64,000 bases of DNA, from NCBI GenBank assembly GCA_001898185.1, contig MKTI01000013.1:492062-556061 (forward strand), given 5' to 3'. Numbering within the stretch: the first letter of the stretch is position 1; the number at the start of each line of letters is the position of its first letter. Under the pieces are notes generated by a model, which saw only the letters and a program-made list of their open reading frames with translations, had not been told where the DNA came from and made no database searches. Shown in pieces: positions 53,674 to 62,845 of this stretch. The stretch comes from Cellulomonas sp. 73-145. GTDB lineage: Bacteria; Actinomycetota; Actinomycetes; Actinomycetales; Cellulomonadaceae. The translations under genes were made by a program, and so were the position numbers.

Positions 53674-55295
53674 CGGCACTCCGTCTGCCGACGCGGTGGG
53701 CGGCGGCCTGGGACCGGGTGCCGCTGCGCGGCCGGCTGGTCGCGGTCGCCACCGTGCTGATCGCCGTCGGCCTGGTGCTGGCGGGGATCACCAGCACCGC
53801 CCTGCTGCAGCGCTCGCTGGTCGCGCAGATCGACGACAAGCTGCGCACCGAGGGCACGGCCCTGGCGAGCCAGCGGGTCAACGCGCTGCGCAACGGGCTG
53901 TACCAGGCGGCCGGCCCGTCCGACTACTACGTGCGCCTCGAGGTGGAGGGCGCGCAGTCGTTCACCTGGCGGTCGCAGAGCGTCGTGGACGCCTACGGCG
54001 AGCCGCACGTGCCGGCCCTGTCCGCGGCGCAGGCGGCTGCGCTGGGTGGCCGACCGTTCAGCGTGGAGTCCTCCGTCGCGGGATCGCACTGGCGGGCGGT
54101 GGCGTACCCGACGAACGACGCCAGCGGCTGGGTGCTGATCGCGCTGCCCCTGGCCGAGGCGCGGGACACCACCAGCACCATGGTCTCGGTCCTGCTGCTG
54201 TCCGGCGTCGGCATCGTGCTGCTCGGCGGCCTCGCCGCCGGCTGGGCCGTGCGACGGTCCCTCGCGCCGTTGGGCCGCATCGAGGAGACGGCCGCGGCGA
54301 TCGCCGCCGGCGACCTGTCCCGCCGCGTGCGCACCGCGCCGGGGAGCACCGAGGTGGGTCGCCTCGGCGTCGCCCTGAACGGGATGCTGACGCAGATCGA
54401 GGCGGCGTTCGACGCCCGCACCGCCTCCGAGTCCCGGATGCGCCGGTTCGTCGCCGACGCGTCGCACGAGCTTCGCACCCCCCTGGCGACCATCCGCGGC
54501 TACGCCGAGCTCTACCGGATGGGCGCCCTGACCGGCGCCGACCAGGTGGACGACACGATGCGCCGCATCGAGGGCTCCGCCACCCGGATGGGCACGCTGG
54601 TGGAGGACCTGCTCGCCCTGGCCCGGCTCGACGAGGGACGGCCGATCGCGCACCAGCCGGTGGACCTCACGGTGCTGGCCGCCGACGCGATCAGCGACCT
54701 GCGCGCCCTGGATCCCGACCGGCCCGCCCGCCTCGCACCCCTCGACCCGAGCGGCACGGCTGGCGCCACGCTCGTGCTCGGCGACGACGCCCGCCTGCGA
54801 CAGGTGGTCGCCAACCTGGTCGGCAACGTGGTGCAGCACACGCCGGCCGGCACGCCCGTCGAGATCGCCGTCGGCACCGCCCCTCGCGTCGGCATCATCG
54901 AGGTGCGGGACCACGGGCCCGGCATCGACCCGGAGCACGCCGCCCGGGTGTTCGAGCGGTTCTACCGGGTGGACGCCTCGCGCACCCGGGAGTCCGGCGG
55001 AGCGGGTCTGGGCATGGCGATCGTCGCGGCCATCGTCTCGGCGCACTCCGGCCAGGTGACGCTCGCTCGGACGCCCGGCGGCGGCACGACGGTGCGCGTG
55101 GTGCTGCCCGCGGTACCCGCCGGTACGGTCGCCGACGAGCTCGAGGAGCAGGACGAGACCGACGCCCCGCCCGTGCCCGCGAAAGCCGACCCAGCCGATC
55201 GCAGCGCTGTGACCAGGCACGATGCGCCGGCGACCGAGCCGGCACCCGAGGGCGATCGGGCCGACCAGCCTCGAGAGGCCGCGGACAGGGCCTGA
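53670..55295 (+). CDS. Sensor histidine kinase
   Basis: The 541-residue membrane kinase has TM1 near residues 23-45 (VAVATVLIAVGLVLAGITSTA), an extracellular sensor of about 120 residues, and TM2 near 170-190 (VSVLLLSGVGIVLLGGLAAGW). A HAMP region (RRSLAPLGRIEETAAAIAAGDLSRRV) follows, then the phospho-acceptor His in FVADASHELRTPLATIRGY (about 265). The ATPase N, G1 and F boxes lie at LRQVVANLVGNVVQHT, VRDHGPGIDPE, and FERFYRVD. An acidic low-complexity tail of about 50 residues ends the protein. It is co-translated with the response regulator (GTGA overlap). Stimulus unknown. Confidence 0.94.
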   Translation: MTALRLPTRWAAAWDRVPLRGRLVAVATVLIAVGLVLAGITSTALLQRSLVAQIDDKLRTEGTALASQRVNALRNGLYQAAGPSDYYVRLEVEGAQSFTWRSQSVVDAYGEPHVPALSAAQAAALGGRPFSVESSVAGSHWRAVAYPTNDASGWVLIALPLAEARDTTSTMVSVLLLSGVGIVLLGGLAAGWAVRRSLAPLGRIEETAAAIAAGDLSRRVRTAPGSTEVGRLGVALNGMLTQIEAAFDARTASESRMRRFVADASHELRTPLATIRGYAELYRMGALTGADQVDDTMRRIEGSATRMGTLVEDLLALARLDEGRPIAHQPVDLTVLAADAISDLRALDPDRPARLAPLDPSGTAGATLVLGDDARLRQVVANLVGNVVQHTPAGTPVEIAVGTAPRVGIIEVRDHGPGIDPEHAARVFERFYRVDASRTRESGGAGLGMAIVAAIVSAHSGQVTLARTPGGGTTVRVVLPAVPAGTVADELEEQDETDAPPVPAKADPADRSAVTRHDAPATEPAPEGDRADQPREAADRA

Positions 55296-55338
55296 GGCTA
55301 CGATGACTCGTCCTAGTAGCCAGCCGTGAGGTCGATCC

Positions 55339-56145
55339 ATGGGCGTCCATGACGCGCCACAGTGGTTGTTGTCCGCATTCGTCCGCAGTGTCCAGGCAGT
55401 CGGCGGTACCGCCGAGGCCGACGAGATCCGCAGGACCGGTGAGGCCCTCCTGGCCAGGTGGACCGCTCCGGAGCGGCACTTCCACAACCTCCGCCACCTG
55501 GTGGACGTCATCGCCCGGGTGGACGAGCTGACGGAGGAGACCTACGACCCCGAGGTGGTGCGGCTCGCCGCCTGGTACCACGGGGCGATCTTCGACTCGG
55601 CCGAGCGCGCGGCGTACGCCAACCGCGGCGGCGAGGACGAGGTGGCGAGCGCGCGTCTGGCGTACGACGAGCTGACCGCGCTCGGCGTCTCCCCCGAGAA
55701 GGCGCAGCGCGTGCACGACCTGGTGGTCCGCCTGGCGCGGCACAACCCGGACCCGGCCGACCCGGACAGCGCCGTCCTGTGCGACGCCGACCTGGCGATG
55801 CTGGCCACCGAGCCGCAGAAGTACCGCGCCTATCTCGAGGACCTGCGTGCCGAGTACGCCCACGTCCCGGTGGACAAGTTCCTCGCGGCCCGCGAGCACA
55901 TCCTGCGCAAGCTGCTGGGCCGTCCGCGCCTGTTCGTCAGCCCGCTGTCCGAGCGCTGGGAGGAGCCGGCCCGGCAGAACCTGACCGCCGAGCTCGCCCG
56001 GGTGGAGAAGGAGCTGGCGAAGCTCGCTGCCGGGGCCGCCGGGGCCGCCGGGACCGGCACGAGCGGCGCGACGGCCGCGGGCGACGCCGCAGGGACCTCC
56101 GCGTCGGGGAGCCCGGCGCAGTCGACGACGAGCACGCCCGCCTGA
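55339..56145 (+). CDS. HD-domain phosphohydrolase-like protein
   Basis: The 268-residue protein has HFHNLRHLVDVI near residue 47 and AAWYHGAIFDS near 78, which are the histidine pairs of an HD-type metal-dependent phosphohydrolase as found in an actinobacterial group of predicted metal-dependent hydrolases. The last 45 residues form an Ala/Gly/Ser/Thr-rich tail. ATG 55339 is taken; ATG 55349 lies out of frame. It follows the histidine kinase by 43 bases and may share the transcript. Substrate not predictable. Confidence 0.85.
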   Translation: MGVHDAPQWLLSAFVRSVQAVGGTAEADEIRRTGEALLARWTAPERHFHNLRHLVDVIARVDELTEETYDPEVVRLAAWYHGAIFDSAERAAYANRGGEDEVASARLAYDELTALGVSPEKAQRVHDLVVRLARHNPDPADPDSAVLCDADLAMLATEPQKYRAYLEDLRAEYAHVPVDKFLAAREHILRKLLGRPRLFVSPLSERWEEPARQNLTAELARVEKELAKLAAGAAGAAGTGTSGATAAGDAAGTSASGSPAQSTTSTPA

Positions 56146-56168
56146 GTCGGACCTCATCCGTCCCCAGC

Positions 56169-56198
56169 CCGGCACCCGTCCGTGAGGTCGGGTGCCGG
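56169..56198. terminator. Hairpin downstream of the HD-domain gene
   Basis: A perfect ten-base stem, CCGGCACCCG (56169-56178) with CGGGTGCCGG (56189-56198), has a ten-base loop. It lies 24 bases after the HD-domain stop and before the WXG100 gene, probably ending the two-component/HD transcript. Confidence 0.7.
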
Positions 56199-56300
56199 CG
56201 CCGTTCCACAGCCGTGCGTCCCCGTGGGATCCCTAGCGTCGGCCGCGCCCCGTCGTCGAGAGCTGCCCGCCCGGCAGCCCGGTGGGGCACGGGAGGTCCG

Positions 56301-56594
56301 ATGAGTCGTTACGAGGTCGATGCAGCCGAGCTGGCGCGCGCAGCCGGTGGTGTCCAGGCACGGGTCGCCTCCATCCAGGCGGAGGTCGCGGCGATGAACC
56401 GCCAGCTGACCGAGCTGCAGGCCGGGTGGCGAGGTGCCGCCGCCGGCGCCTTCGCCGGCCTGGTCGCCGACTGGTCCGCGACGCAGGGCAAGGTGGAGCA
56501 GTCGCTCACCCAGATCAGCGCCGCGATGACCAGCGCGTCGCGCACCTATGCCGACGCGGAGGCCGCGGCGTCCCGGCTGTTCGCAGCGGGCTGA
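56301..56594 (+). CDS. WXG100 (EsxA-like) secreted protein, isolated
   Basis: The 97-residue helical-hairpin protein has the WXG motif in LQAGWRGAAAGAF (about residue 42) and the C-terminal YxxxD/E-like signal in YADAEAAAS. This is the ESAT-6-like type VII secretion substrate family. ATG 56301 is preceded by GGGAGG with good spacing. No EccC, EccD or partner Esx gene lies in this window, so its secretion system must be encoded elsewhere. It may act as a stand-alone substrate. Confidence 0.88.
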   Translation: MSRYEVDAAELARAAGGVQARVASIQAEVAAMNRQLTELQAGWRGAAAGAFAGLVADWSATQGKVEQSLTQISAAMTSASRTYADAEAAASRLFAAG

Positions 56595-56661
56595 CCAGGC
56601 CGTCCGCCCGGTCGAGGCGCCGCGCGGGGGTCCGGCTGACGAGGGGGTTACCCTCGGCGGG

Positions 56662-56949
56662 ATGACCGTCCTCGTCGACCCGCCCGCCTGGCCGCGGCAC
56701 GGCACCGTGTGGAGCCACCTGGTCAGCGACGAGTCGTACGACGAGCTGCACGAGTTCGCGCAGCGCGCCGGCCTGCCGACCCGGGCGTTCGACCTGGACC
56801 ACTACGACGTGCCGCAGCACCGGTACGAGGAGCTGGTGGCCCTCGGCGCCCAGCCGGTCGACGGGCACCAGCTGATCCGCCGGCTGATCGCCTCCGGTCT
56901 CCGGGTACCCGCCCGGGACCGGAGGCGATCAGCGCACCGGCACGGCTGA
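56662..56949 (+). CDS. DUF4031 protein
   Basis: The 95-residue protein begins with MTVLVDPPAWPRHGTVWSHLVSD, the signature opening of DUF4031, and continues FDLDHYDVPQHRYEELVALGAQPV. The family is common in actinobacteria and of unknown function. The C terminus runs into a strong 16-base inverted repeat (56883-56933), so the last 20 residues (including RVPARDRRRSAHRHG) are atypical. It converges with the amylopullulanase gene. Confidence 0.85.
   Translation: MTVLVDPPAWPRHGTVWSHLVSDESYDELHEFAQRAGLPTRAFDLDHYDVPQHRYEELVALGAQPVDGHQLIRRLIASGLRVPARDRRRSAHRHG
56883..56933. terminator. Inverted repeat overlapping the DUF4031 3' end, probable bidirectional terminator
   Basis: A perfect 16-base stem (56883-56898 with 56918-56933) has a 19-base loop that itself contains CCGGG/CCCGG. 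It lies between converging genes (stops at 56949 and 56981) but is inside the DUF4031 coding sequence rather than after it. Confidence 0.7.
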
Positions 56950-56980
56950 CGCCGCGCGGCTCGCCGCGTGCTTCGGTCGG

Positions 56981-59900
56981 TCAGCCGCGGGACCAGGACC
57001 ACAGCCACGACCACGGCTCGCCCCACGACCAGGGGCCGCCCGACGACGAGGGACCGCCCGACGACCACGGGCCGGCCGACCACCACGAACCGCCCCACGG
57101 TCCGGTCCACGGCGCACCGTGCTGCTTCTGCTCCAGCACCACCACCGTCCGCGGCGGCACGGTGACCGTTCCCGTCGCGCTGTCCCACCGGGTCGTCTTC
57201 ACCACGGGGTCGGTCCCGTGCGCCTGGGCCTTCGACAGTGTCAGCGCGTGGCCGGTGAGCCCCGTGAGGTGCTCGCTGACCGGCGTGGTGCTCGCGTTGA
57301 AGACGACCAGCACACCGTCGCGGGTCTTGTCGACATCGGCACCGCGGGTGTCGTCGATCCACATCGCGATCACGCCGGGGTCCGTCGTCGGGAAGCTGAC
57401 CTTCTGCTCGATCGCGGCGGCATCGTCCAGCCGGAACAGCGGGCTGGACGCCTTGATCGTCAGCAGCGTCTGCGCCTGGTCCGTGGCTGCCGCCATGTCG
57501 GCCGCGGACGGCTTGAGCGCCGGGTCGGCGAGCAACGGCGCCATCACCGGCCACTGACCGGAGTTCTTCGCCGCCGGCGGCAGGCCGGAGCCCCACGCCG
57601 AGCTGGTGCCGGTCCAGTCGATCCGGTTGAACCAGTCGCCCGAGTCGTAGCTGTCGTTGTCCATCGACTTGCTGCGCAGCAGGTCGGTGCCGGCCAGCCA
57701 CATCACCCGGCTCTGCGAGAGGGTCGCCGCGGCGAGCGACAGCGTCTGCATCCGCACCCGGTCGGCCATCGTGGTCGCCTTCGGCAGCTTGAGCGCCAGC
57801 GCGTCGTACAGCGTCTGGTTGTCGTGCGCGTCGACGTAGTTGACCACCTCGTCCGGCTGGTCGGCGTAGCCGGCCGGCTGACCGTTGTAGTCGATCTGGT
57901 CACCACGCTTCACGGTGCCGTCCGACGCGGTGAAGGTGAACGCCCGCAGGTTGCCGGCGAGGCCCACCTTGATCAGGTCCTCGGCATGGGCGAGTGCGGC
58001 CGCCTGCTGCGTCGGCGTCCCGTTCACCGCGAGCCCGTTCGGGTCGGTGCCCAGCCCGCTGCCGTAGCCCTGAGCCTGCACCGAGGACGAGTCGACCGGG
58101 CTGCCGCCGCGGACGGCGTCCCGCAGCCGGTCGTTGAACGTCCCGATCCCGGTCCCACCGAGCTGACCCTGGACCGCCTGCGTGAACAGGGCGTTGTTGG
58201 CCACCTCGCCGAAGTTCCAGCCCTCGCCGTAGAGGGCCACCTTCGACCCGTCCACGCCGTCGCGCTTCAGCGTCAGCTTGTCGAGAGCCGCACGCACGTC
58301 CTTCATGTTCTGCACCGAGTGGAAGCCCATCAGGTCGAAGCGGAACCCGTCGACCTTGTACTGCTGGGCCCACAGCACCACGCCGTCCACCATCAGCTTG
58401 CCGGCCATGGCGTGCTCGGTGGCGACGTTGGAGCAGCACGTGGACGTCTGCACCGCACCCTTGGCGTCGAGCCGCTGGTAGTAGCCCGGCACCACGCGGT
58501 CGAGCACGGAGGCGTCCGACTGCCCGCTGGCGGAGGTGTGGTTGTACACCTGGTCGAGCACCACCTGCAGACCCGCGCGGTGCAGGGAGCCGACCATCGA
58601 CCGGACCTCCGCGGTGCGCGCCGGACCGTCGGTGCGGACGGCGTAGGAGCCGTCGGGCGCCAGCCAGTGCAGCGGGTCGTAGCCCCAGTTGAAGCCGTCC
58701 TTGGCGGCCACGGCCGAGGTGCACGCCTGCTGCTGGTCGGATGCGGGCGGCAGCGAGGCCAGGTCGCACGCCGGCTGCTGCCAGGTGCTCTTGTCCTCGT
58801 TGACGGTGGCGAAGTCGAAGACGGGCTGCAGCTGCACGGTGTTCAGACCCGCCTTGGCCAGGTCCTTCAGGTGCGTCATGCCGGCGCTGTCCTCGACGGT
58901 GAACGCGTCGTAGGTGCCGCGCAGGCCGGCCGGGACGGTGGTGTCCGTCGCCGAGAAGTCGCGCACGTGCAGCTCGTAGGCGGTCCGGGCCGACTCGTTG
59001 GGGATCGTCGGCGCCTTGGCTGTCCGCCACACGTCCGGCTGGAGGGCCGGGTCGGACAGGTCGGCGACCACGGACCGGGTCGCGTTGGTGGTGAGCGCCA
59101 AGGAGTAGGGGTCGGTGACGTCGTTGGTCACCACGCCGTCCGCGGTCGGCACCGTGAGGCGGTACAGGTAGCCGCGGTCCTTCCAGCCGCGGTCACCGGT
59201 GACCGTCCACGTGCCGTCGGGCTGCCGGGCGGCGTCCACGACGGTCGGTGCCCCACCTGCCGCAGCGGCGTCCAGCACCACCGAGACGTGCTGGGCGGTC
59301 GGTGCCCAGACGGCCAGGCTCGGCACCCCGCGGGCCCACGTCACACCCAGCTTCCGGGTCTGCGCCGAGGCCGCGTCGAGGTCGTCCAGGACGCCGGGCA
59401 CCTGGACCCCGGTGAACGCCGTCAGCGCGCCGGTGCCGTCCTGCTGCACCAGCCGCAGCTGGCCGGTCAGCGCTGTGGCGACCGCCGCACGGTCCGCGCC
59501 GACGTGCAACGCCAGGTACCCGGTCAGGGCGGGGAACCGGTGCAGCTGGTCGGCCGTGAGCCCACCGGCGACCACCGACAGCGGCAGCGTGGTGCCCGTT
59601 CCGGAGAGCGTGCCGTCGGTCACCGCGAGGTCACCGGCCTGCGACGACCGCAGCGTCCACGTCAGCGCGGCCGGATCGGTCCCCGTCGGCACCAGCGACG
59701 GCGGCACCGCCACCGTACCGGCGTCCACCCACTGCGCCAGCTCCTGCCCGGTGCCGGGCAGGGGCGGGCTGCTGTTCACGATCGTCAGCACGTGCGTCGC
59801 CGCGGTGTAGGAGAACGTCACCTGCTTGCCCGTGGTCGCGGTGAAGTCGATGTTCGGGCCACCGGGCACGCCGCCGGCACCGTAGTTCTCCGACCAGCTG

Positions 59901-62845
59901 AGCCCGACCGCGGCCTTCGCCTGGTAGGACCCGGACGGGATCGCCGACGTGGTGAACGTGTACACGCCGTCACCCTTGAGGTCCTCCAGCCATGACCCCA
60001 TGCAGTCCGGCGCCCAGTCGCCGGAACAGCCGATGGTCGACTGGTACGAGCCGGGTGCGGTGACGATCGGCCCCTGCGCGGTGTTCTGCGCGTAGTGCGT
60101 CGTCGCGTCGTAGTAGAAGGTCACCGGCCCGCCGGCGGTGGTGAACGCGATGTTCGCCCCGCCCGGCACGCCGCCGGCGCCGTAGTTCTCGTTCCAGCTG
60201 CCGCCGATCGCCACCTTGTACTCGTACGAGCCGGCGGGCAGCGTGAACGTGCCGGAGTACACCCCGTCGGCCCGCTTGGTCAGGGCGATCGCGGAGCAGT
60301 CTGGCGCCCAGTCACCGGCGCAGCCGACCGCGGCGTTGAAGCTGCCGGGCACGCTCACCTGCAGCGTGGTCCCCGTGCCGCCACCGGCCACCACCCCGTC
60401 CACCCGGTTGCCCACCGAGGCATAGGTCGAGGCGGCGACGTGGTTGCCGGCCTCGTCCACAGACACGGCTCGGTACTCGACCAGCGTGCCGGGTGCGAGC
60501 CCGGACACGTCGGCGAACACCCGCGGCGCACCGCTCTCCGCCGTGCCGAGCCCGGTCCAGGTCCCCGACCCGACCACCCGGTACGCGAAGCTCGTCTCGC
60601 CCCACCCGTCGGTCGCGTCGGCCGCCACCGGCGTCAGCCCGGACACCCCGGCACCGGCGCTCGGCACGGACACCGACAGCGTGCGGGACGGCACCGCGGC
60701 CACCTGCCGGTCGGCCCGCAGCACCACGGCTGACAGCGCCGGGACGGTCAGCGTCACCTTGCCGGACCCGTCGGCCGTCACGCCCGAGCCGCCGCCGTAC
60801 AGCACGGCGTAGCTCGCACCGGGCGTCAACGTGGTGAACGTGACGGTCTGCGCCGACGCGGCGTTGTTCACCGCGACGAGGTTCTCCACCTTCTCGGTGC
60901 GGTCCACCCGCGAGAACGCGTACACCCCGGTGCCGTCCTGCGCGTACCGCTCGATCTGGGCACCGTGGGCCAGGGCCGGGTTGCCGGACCGCAGCGCGGA
61001 GAGCGCGGCGATGTGCTGGTAGAGGGTCGAGGTGGTGTCGTACCGGTCCTTCGACCCGGCCGTCGTCCCGTCGACCAGCGGCTGGTTGGCGTACGACGCG
61101 GTCTGCGTCGCGAACATGTCCTGGCGAGCGTCCTTGTCGCCGCCGGTGCCCGCGAAGCCCTGCTCGTCGCCGTAGTAGACGATCGGCTGGCCGCGGGAGA
61201 AGAACATCAGGTCGTTGGCGAGCTCGTCGCGTGCCATCGGGTCGGGCTGTCCGGCGAGGAAGTAGCCGATGCGGCCCATGTCGTGGTTGCCGAGGAACGT
61301 CGGCAGCGCATCGGCCGACGAGTGCGTGGTGGTGTACCGGTCGTCGGACGCGTACAGCGCCTGCAACGACTTGGCGGACCCGCCCTTGGCGTAGCTGGTC
61401 GCCGCCGACTGGAACGAGAAGTCGAGCACCGAGCTCATCGCCGTGTCCCGCACGTACGGCGCCGTCTTCGCCGAGTCGGCGTCGTACACCTCGCCGAACA
61501 TGAAGAAGTCCGGCTTGCCGTGCGTGTGGGCGTAGTCGAGGACCGGCTGCGTCCAGGCCTTCCAGAACTCGAAGTTCACGTGCTTCGCGGTGTCGATGCG
61601 GAAGCCGTCGATGCCCAGGTCGATCCAGGACTCGTAGATCTGCTCCATGCCGCTGACGACCTTCGGGTTCTCGGTCATCAGGTCGTCCAGGCCGGAGAAG
61701 TCGCCGAGCGTCGTGGACTCGCCGGTGTAGGTCGAGTCACCGCGGTTGTGGTACAGCGTCACGTCGTTCAGCCAGGACGGGACCTTGACGTTCGCATCGG
61801 CCGGTGCGACGACGGGCGTGTACGGGAACGACGTGGCGGCGTCGAACGTCGGGAAGCTCGGCGAGTTCGCCAGCGCGCCGATGTCCGGGATCACCGTCCC
61901 GTCGGCCGCCTTGTACGGCTTGTCCGCCTGGCTGACGTACGTGTACTGGTTCTGGGCGTTCGAGATCACGTCGGCGGTGTGGTTGGTGATGATGTCGAAG
62001 TAGACCTTCATCCCCTTGGCGTGCGCGTCGGCGATCAGGGTCTTCATCTCGTCGTTGGTGCCCAGGTGCGGGTCGATCTGCGTGAAGTCGGTGGTCCAGT
62101 ACCCGTGGTACCCGGCGGACGCGTCGGCACCGGTGCCCTGCACCGGCTTGTTCTTGAACGACGGCGTCAGCCAGATCGCCGACGTCCCGAGCCCGTGGAT
62201 GTAGTCGAGCTTCGACGTCAGACCGGCCAGGTCACCACCGTGGTAGAAGCCCTTGTCGGTGGGGTCGAACCCGGACACCAGCCGGTCCGTCCCCAGCCCC
62301 GCCGTGTCGTTCGCGGTGCTGCCGTTGGCGAACCGGTCCGTCATCACGAAGTAGTACTGGTTCCCGCTGCCCGCCTCCCGCACCGGGCTCCCGACGAGGC
62401 CGTCGTCGGCCGCCGTGTACCCCGCCGCCAGGCCGAGCGGCGTCACCGCGACGCGCTGCGTGCTGACGTCGTAGGAGAACCGCAGCTGCTCCGTCCCGCC
62501 GGTGACCAGCGGGATGTTCGCCGCTCCCCCGTCGAGCCCGACGGCGCCGTCCCAGCCCCGGTCGAACGCGATCTTGTACTCGTACGAGCCGCCCGGCAGC
62601 GTGAGGTCCGCGGCGTACACGCCGGCCTTGCTGGTCGGGGCGAGGTCCGTCGCCGCGCAGCTCGGGTCCCAGTCGTTCGCGCACCCAGCCTTGCTCTGCA
62701 GGCTGCCGACGAGGGTCACCACCCCGGGGGCGGCGGCGGCGGGTGCGCCGGGCGTCGCGACCAGGCCGGTGACGGTCAGGGCGGCCGCCGCCAGCAGGGC
62801 CAGCAGCGATCGGGACGTGCGGGAGCGTGCGCGAGCAGCAGTCAT
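56981..62845 (-). CDS. Secreted bifunctional amylopullulanase (two GH13 domains)
   Basis: The 1,954-residue exported starch-degrading enzyme has a signal peptide at 1-40 (RSLLALLAAAALTVTGLV). An X25/SusE-like binding module at about 44-130 is followed by a first GH13 alpha-amylase domain at about 175-640. Its catalytic residues are in DGFRIDTAKH (Asp, about 418), FMFGEVYD (Glu, about 449) and FLGNHDMGR (Asp, about 521). Two further X25-like modules lie near 832 and 931 (GCAGDWAPDC, GCSGDWAPDC). CBM48/pullulanase N-terminal parts follow to about 1,300, then a GH13 pullulanase domain with FNWGYDP, DGFRFDLMGF (about 1,501), YGEGWNFGE (about 1,540) and VDAHDNQ (about 1,673). Both active sites look complete. 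A Trp/Gly/Ser/Pro-rich tail of about 45 residues follows the normal domain end. ATG 62845 follows AGAAGG. The upstream palindrome suggests maltose-type control. Confidence 0.93.
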   Translation of the reverse strand: MTAARARSRTSRSLLALLAAAALTVTGLVATPGAPAAAAPGVVTLVGSLQSKAGCANDWDPSCAATDLAPTSKAGVYAADLTLPGGSYEYKIAFDRGWDGAVGLDGGAANIPLVTGGTEQLRFSYDVSTQRVAVTPLGLAAGYTAADDGLVGSPVREAGSGNQYYFVMTDRFANGSTANDTAGLGTDRLVSGFDPTDKGFYHGGDLAGLTSKLDYIHGLGTSAIWLTPSFKNKPVQGTGADASAGYHGYWTTDFTQIDPHLGTNDEMKTLIADAHAKGMKVYFDIITNHTADVISNAQNQYTYVSQADKPYKAADGTVIPDIGALANSPSFPTFDAATSFPYTPVVAPADANVKVPSWLNDVTLYHNRGDSTYTGESTTLGDFSGLDDLMTENPKVVSGMEQIYESWIDLGIDGFRIDTAKHVNFEFWKAWTQPVLDYAHTHGKPDFFMFGEVYDADSAKTAPYVRDTAMSSVLDFSFQSAATSYAKGGSAKSLQALYASDDRYTTTHSSADALPTFLGNHDMGRIGYFLAGQPDPMARDELANDLMFFSRGQPIVYYGDEQGFAGTGGDKDARQDMFATQTASYANQPLVDGTTAGSKDRYDTTSTLYQHIAALSALRSGNPALAHGAQIERYAQDGTGVYAFSRVDRTEKVENLVAVNNAASAQTVTFTTLTPGASYAVLYGGGSGVTADGSGKVTLTVPALSAVVLRADRQVAAVPSRTLSVSVPSAGAGVSGLTPVAADATDGWGETSFAYRVVGSGTWTGLGTAESGAPRVFADVSGLAPGTLVEYRAVSVDEAGNHVAASTYASVGNRVDGVVAGGGTGTTLQVSVPGSFNAAVGCAGDWAPDCSAIALTKRADGVYSGTFTLPAGSYEYKVAIGGSWNENYGAGGVPGGANIAFTTAGGPVTFYYDATTHYAQNTAQGPIVTAPGSYQSTIGCSGDWAPDCMGSWLEDLKGDGVYTFTTSAIPSGSYQAKAAVGLSWSENYGAGGVPGGPNIDFTATTGKQVTFSYTAATHVLTIVNSSPPLPGTGQELAQWVDAGTVAVPPSLVPTGTDPAALTWTLRSSQAGDLAVTDGTLSGTGTTLPLSVVAGGLTADQLHRFPALTGYLALHVGADRAAVATALTGQLRLVQQDGTGALTAFTGVQVPGVLDDLDAASAQTRKLGVTWARGVPSLAVWAPTAQHVSVVLDAAAAGGAPTVVDAARQPDGTWTVTGDRGWKDRGYLYRLTVPTADGVVTNDVTDPYSLALTTNATRSVVADLSDPALQPDVWRTAKAPTIPNESARTAYELHVRDFSATDTTVPAGLRGTYDAFTVEDSAGMTHLKDLAKAGLNTVQLQPVFDFATVNEDKSTWQQPACDLASLPPASDQQQACTSAVAAKDGFNWGYDPLHWLAPDGSYAVRTDGPARTAEVRSMVGSLHRAGLQVVLDQVYNHTSASGQSDASVLDRVVPGYYQRLDAKGAVQTSTCCSNVATEHAMAGKLMVDGVVLWAQQYKVDGFRFDLMGFHSVQNMKDVRAALDKLTLKRDGVDGSKVALYGEGWNFGEVANNALFTQAVQGQLGGTGIGTFNDRLRDAVRGGSPVDSSSVQAQGYGSGLGTDPNGLAVNGTPTQQAAALAHAEDLIKVGLAGNLRAFTFTASDGTVKRGDQIDYNGQPAGYADQPDEVVNYVDAHDNQTLYDALALKLPKATTMADRVRMQTLSLAAATLSQSRVMWLAGTDLLRSKSMDNDSYDSGDWFNRIDWTGTSSAWGSGLPPAAKNSGQWPVMAPLLADPALKPSAADMAAATDQAQTLLTIKASSPLFRLDDAAAIEQKVSFPTTDPGVIAMWIDDTRGADVDKTRDGVLVVFNASTTPVSEHLTGLTGHALTLSKAQAHGTDPVVKTTRWDSATGTVTVPPRTVVVLEQKQHGAPWTGPWGGSWWSAGPWSSGGPSSSGGPWSWGEPWSWLWSWSRG

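Noticed and set aside
57119-59995. Open frame of about 950 codons opposite the pullulanase domain
   Set aside because: The minus strand contains the complete catalytic motifs of GH13; the plus reading has no signature.
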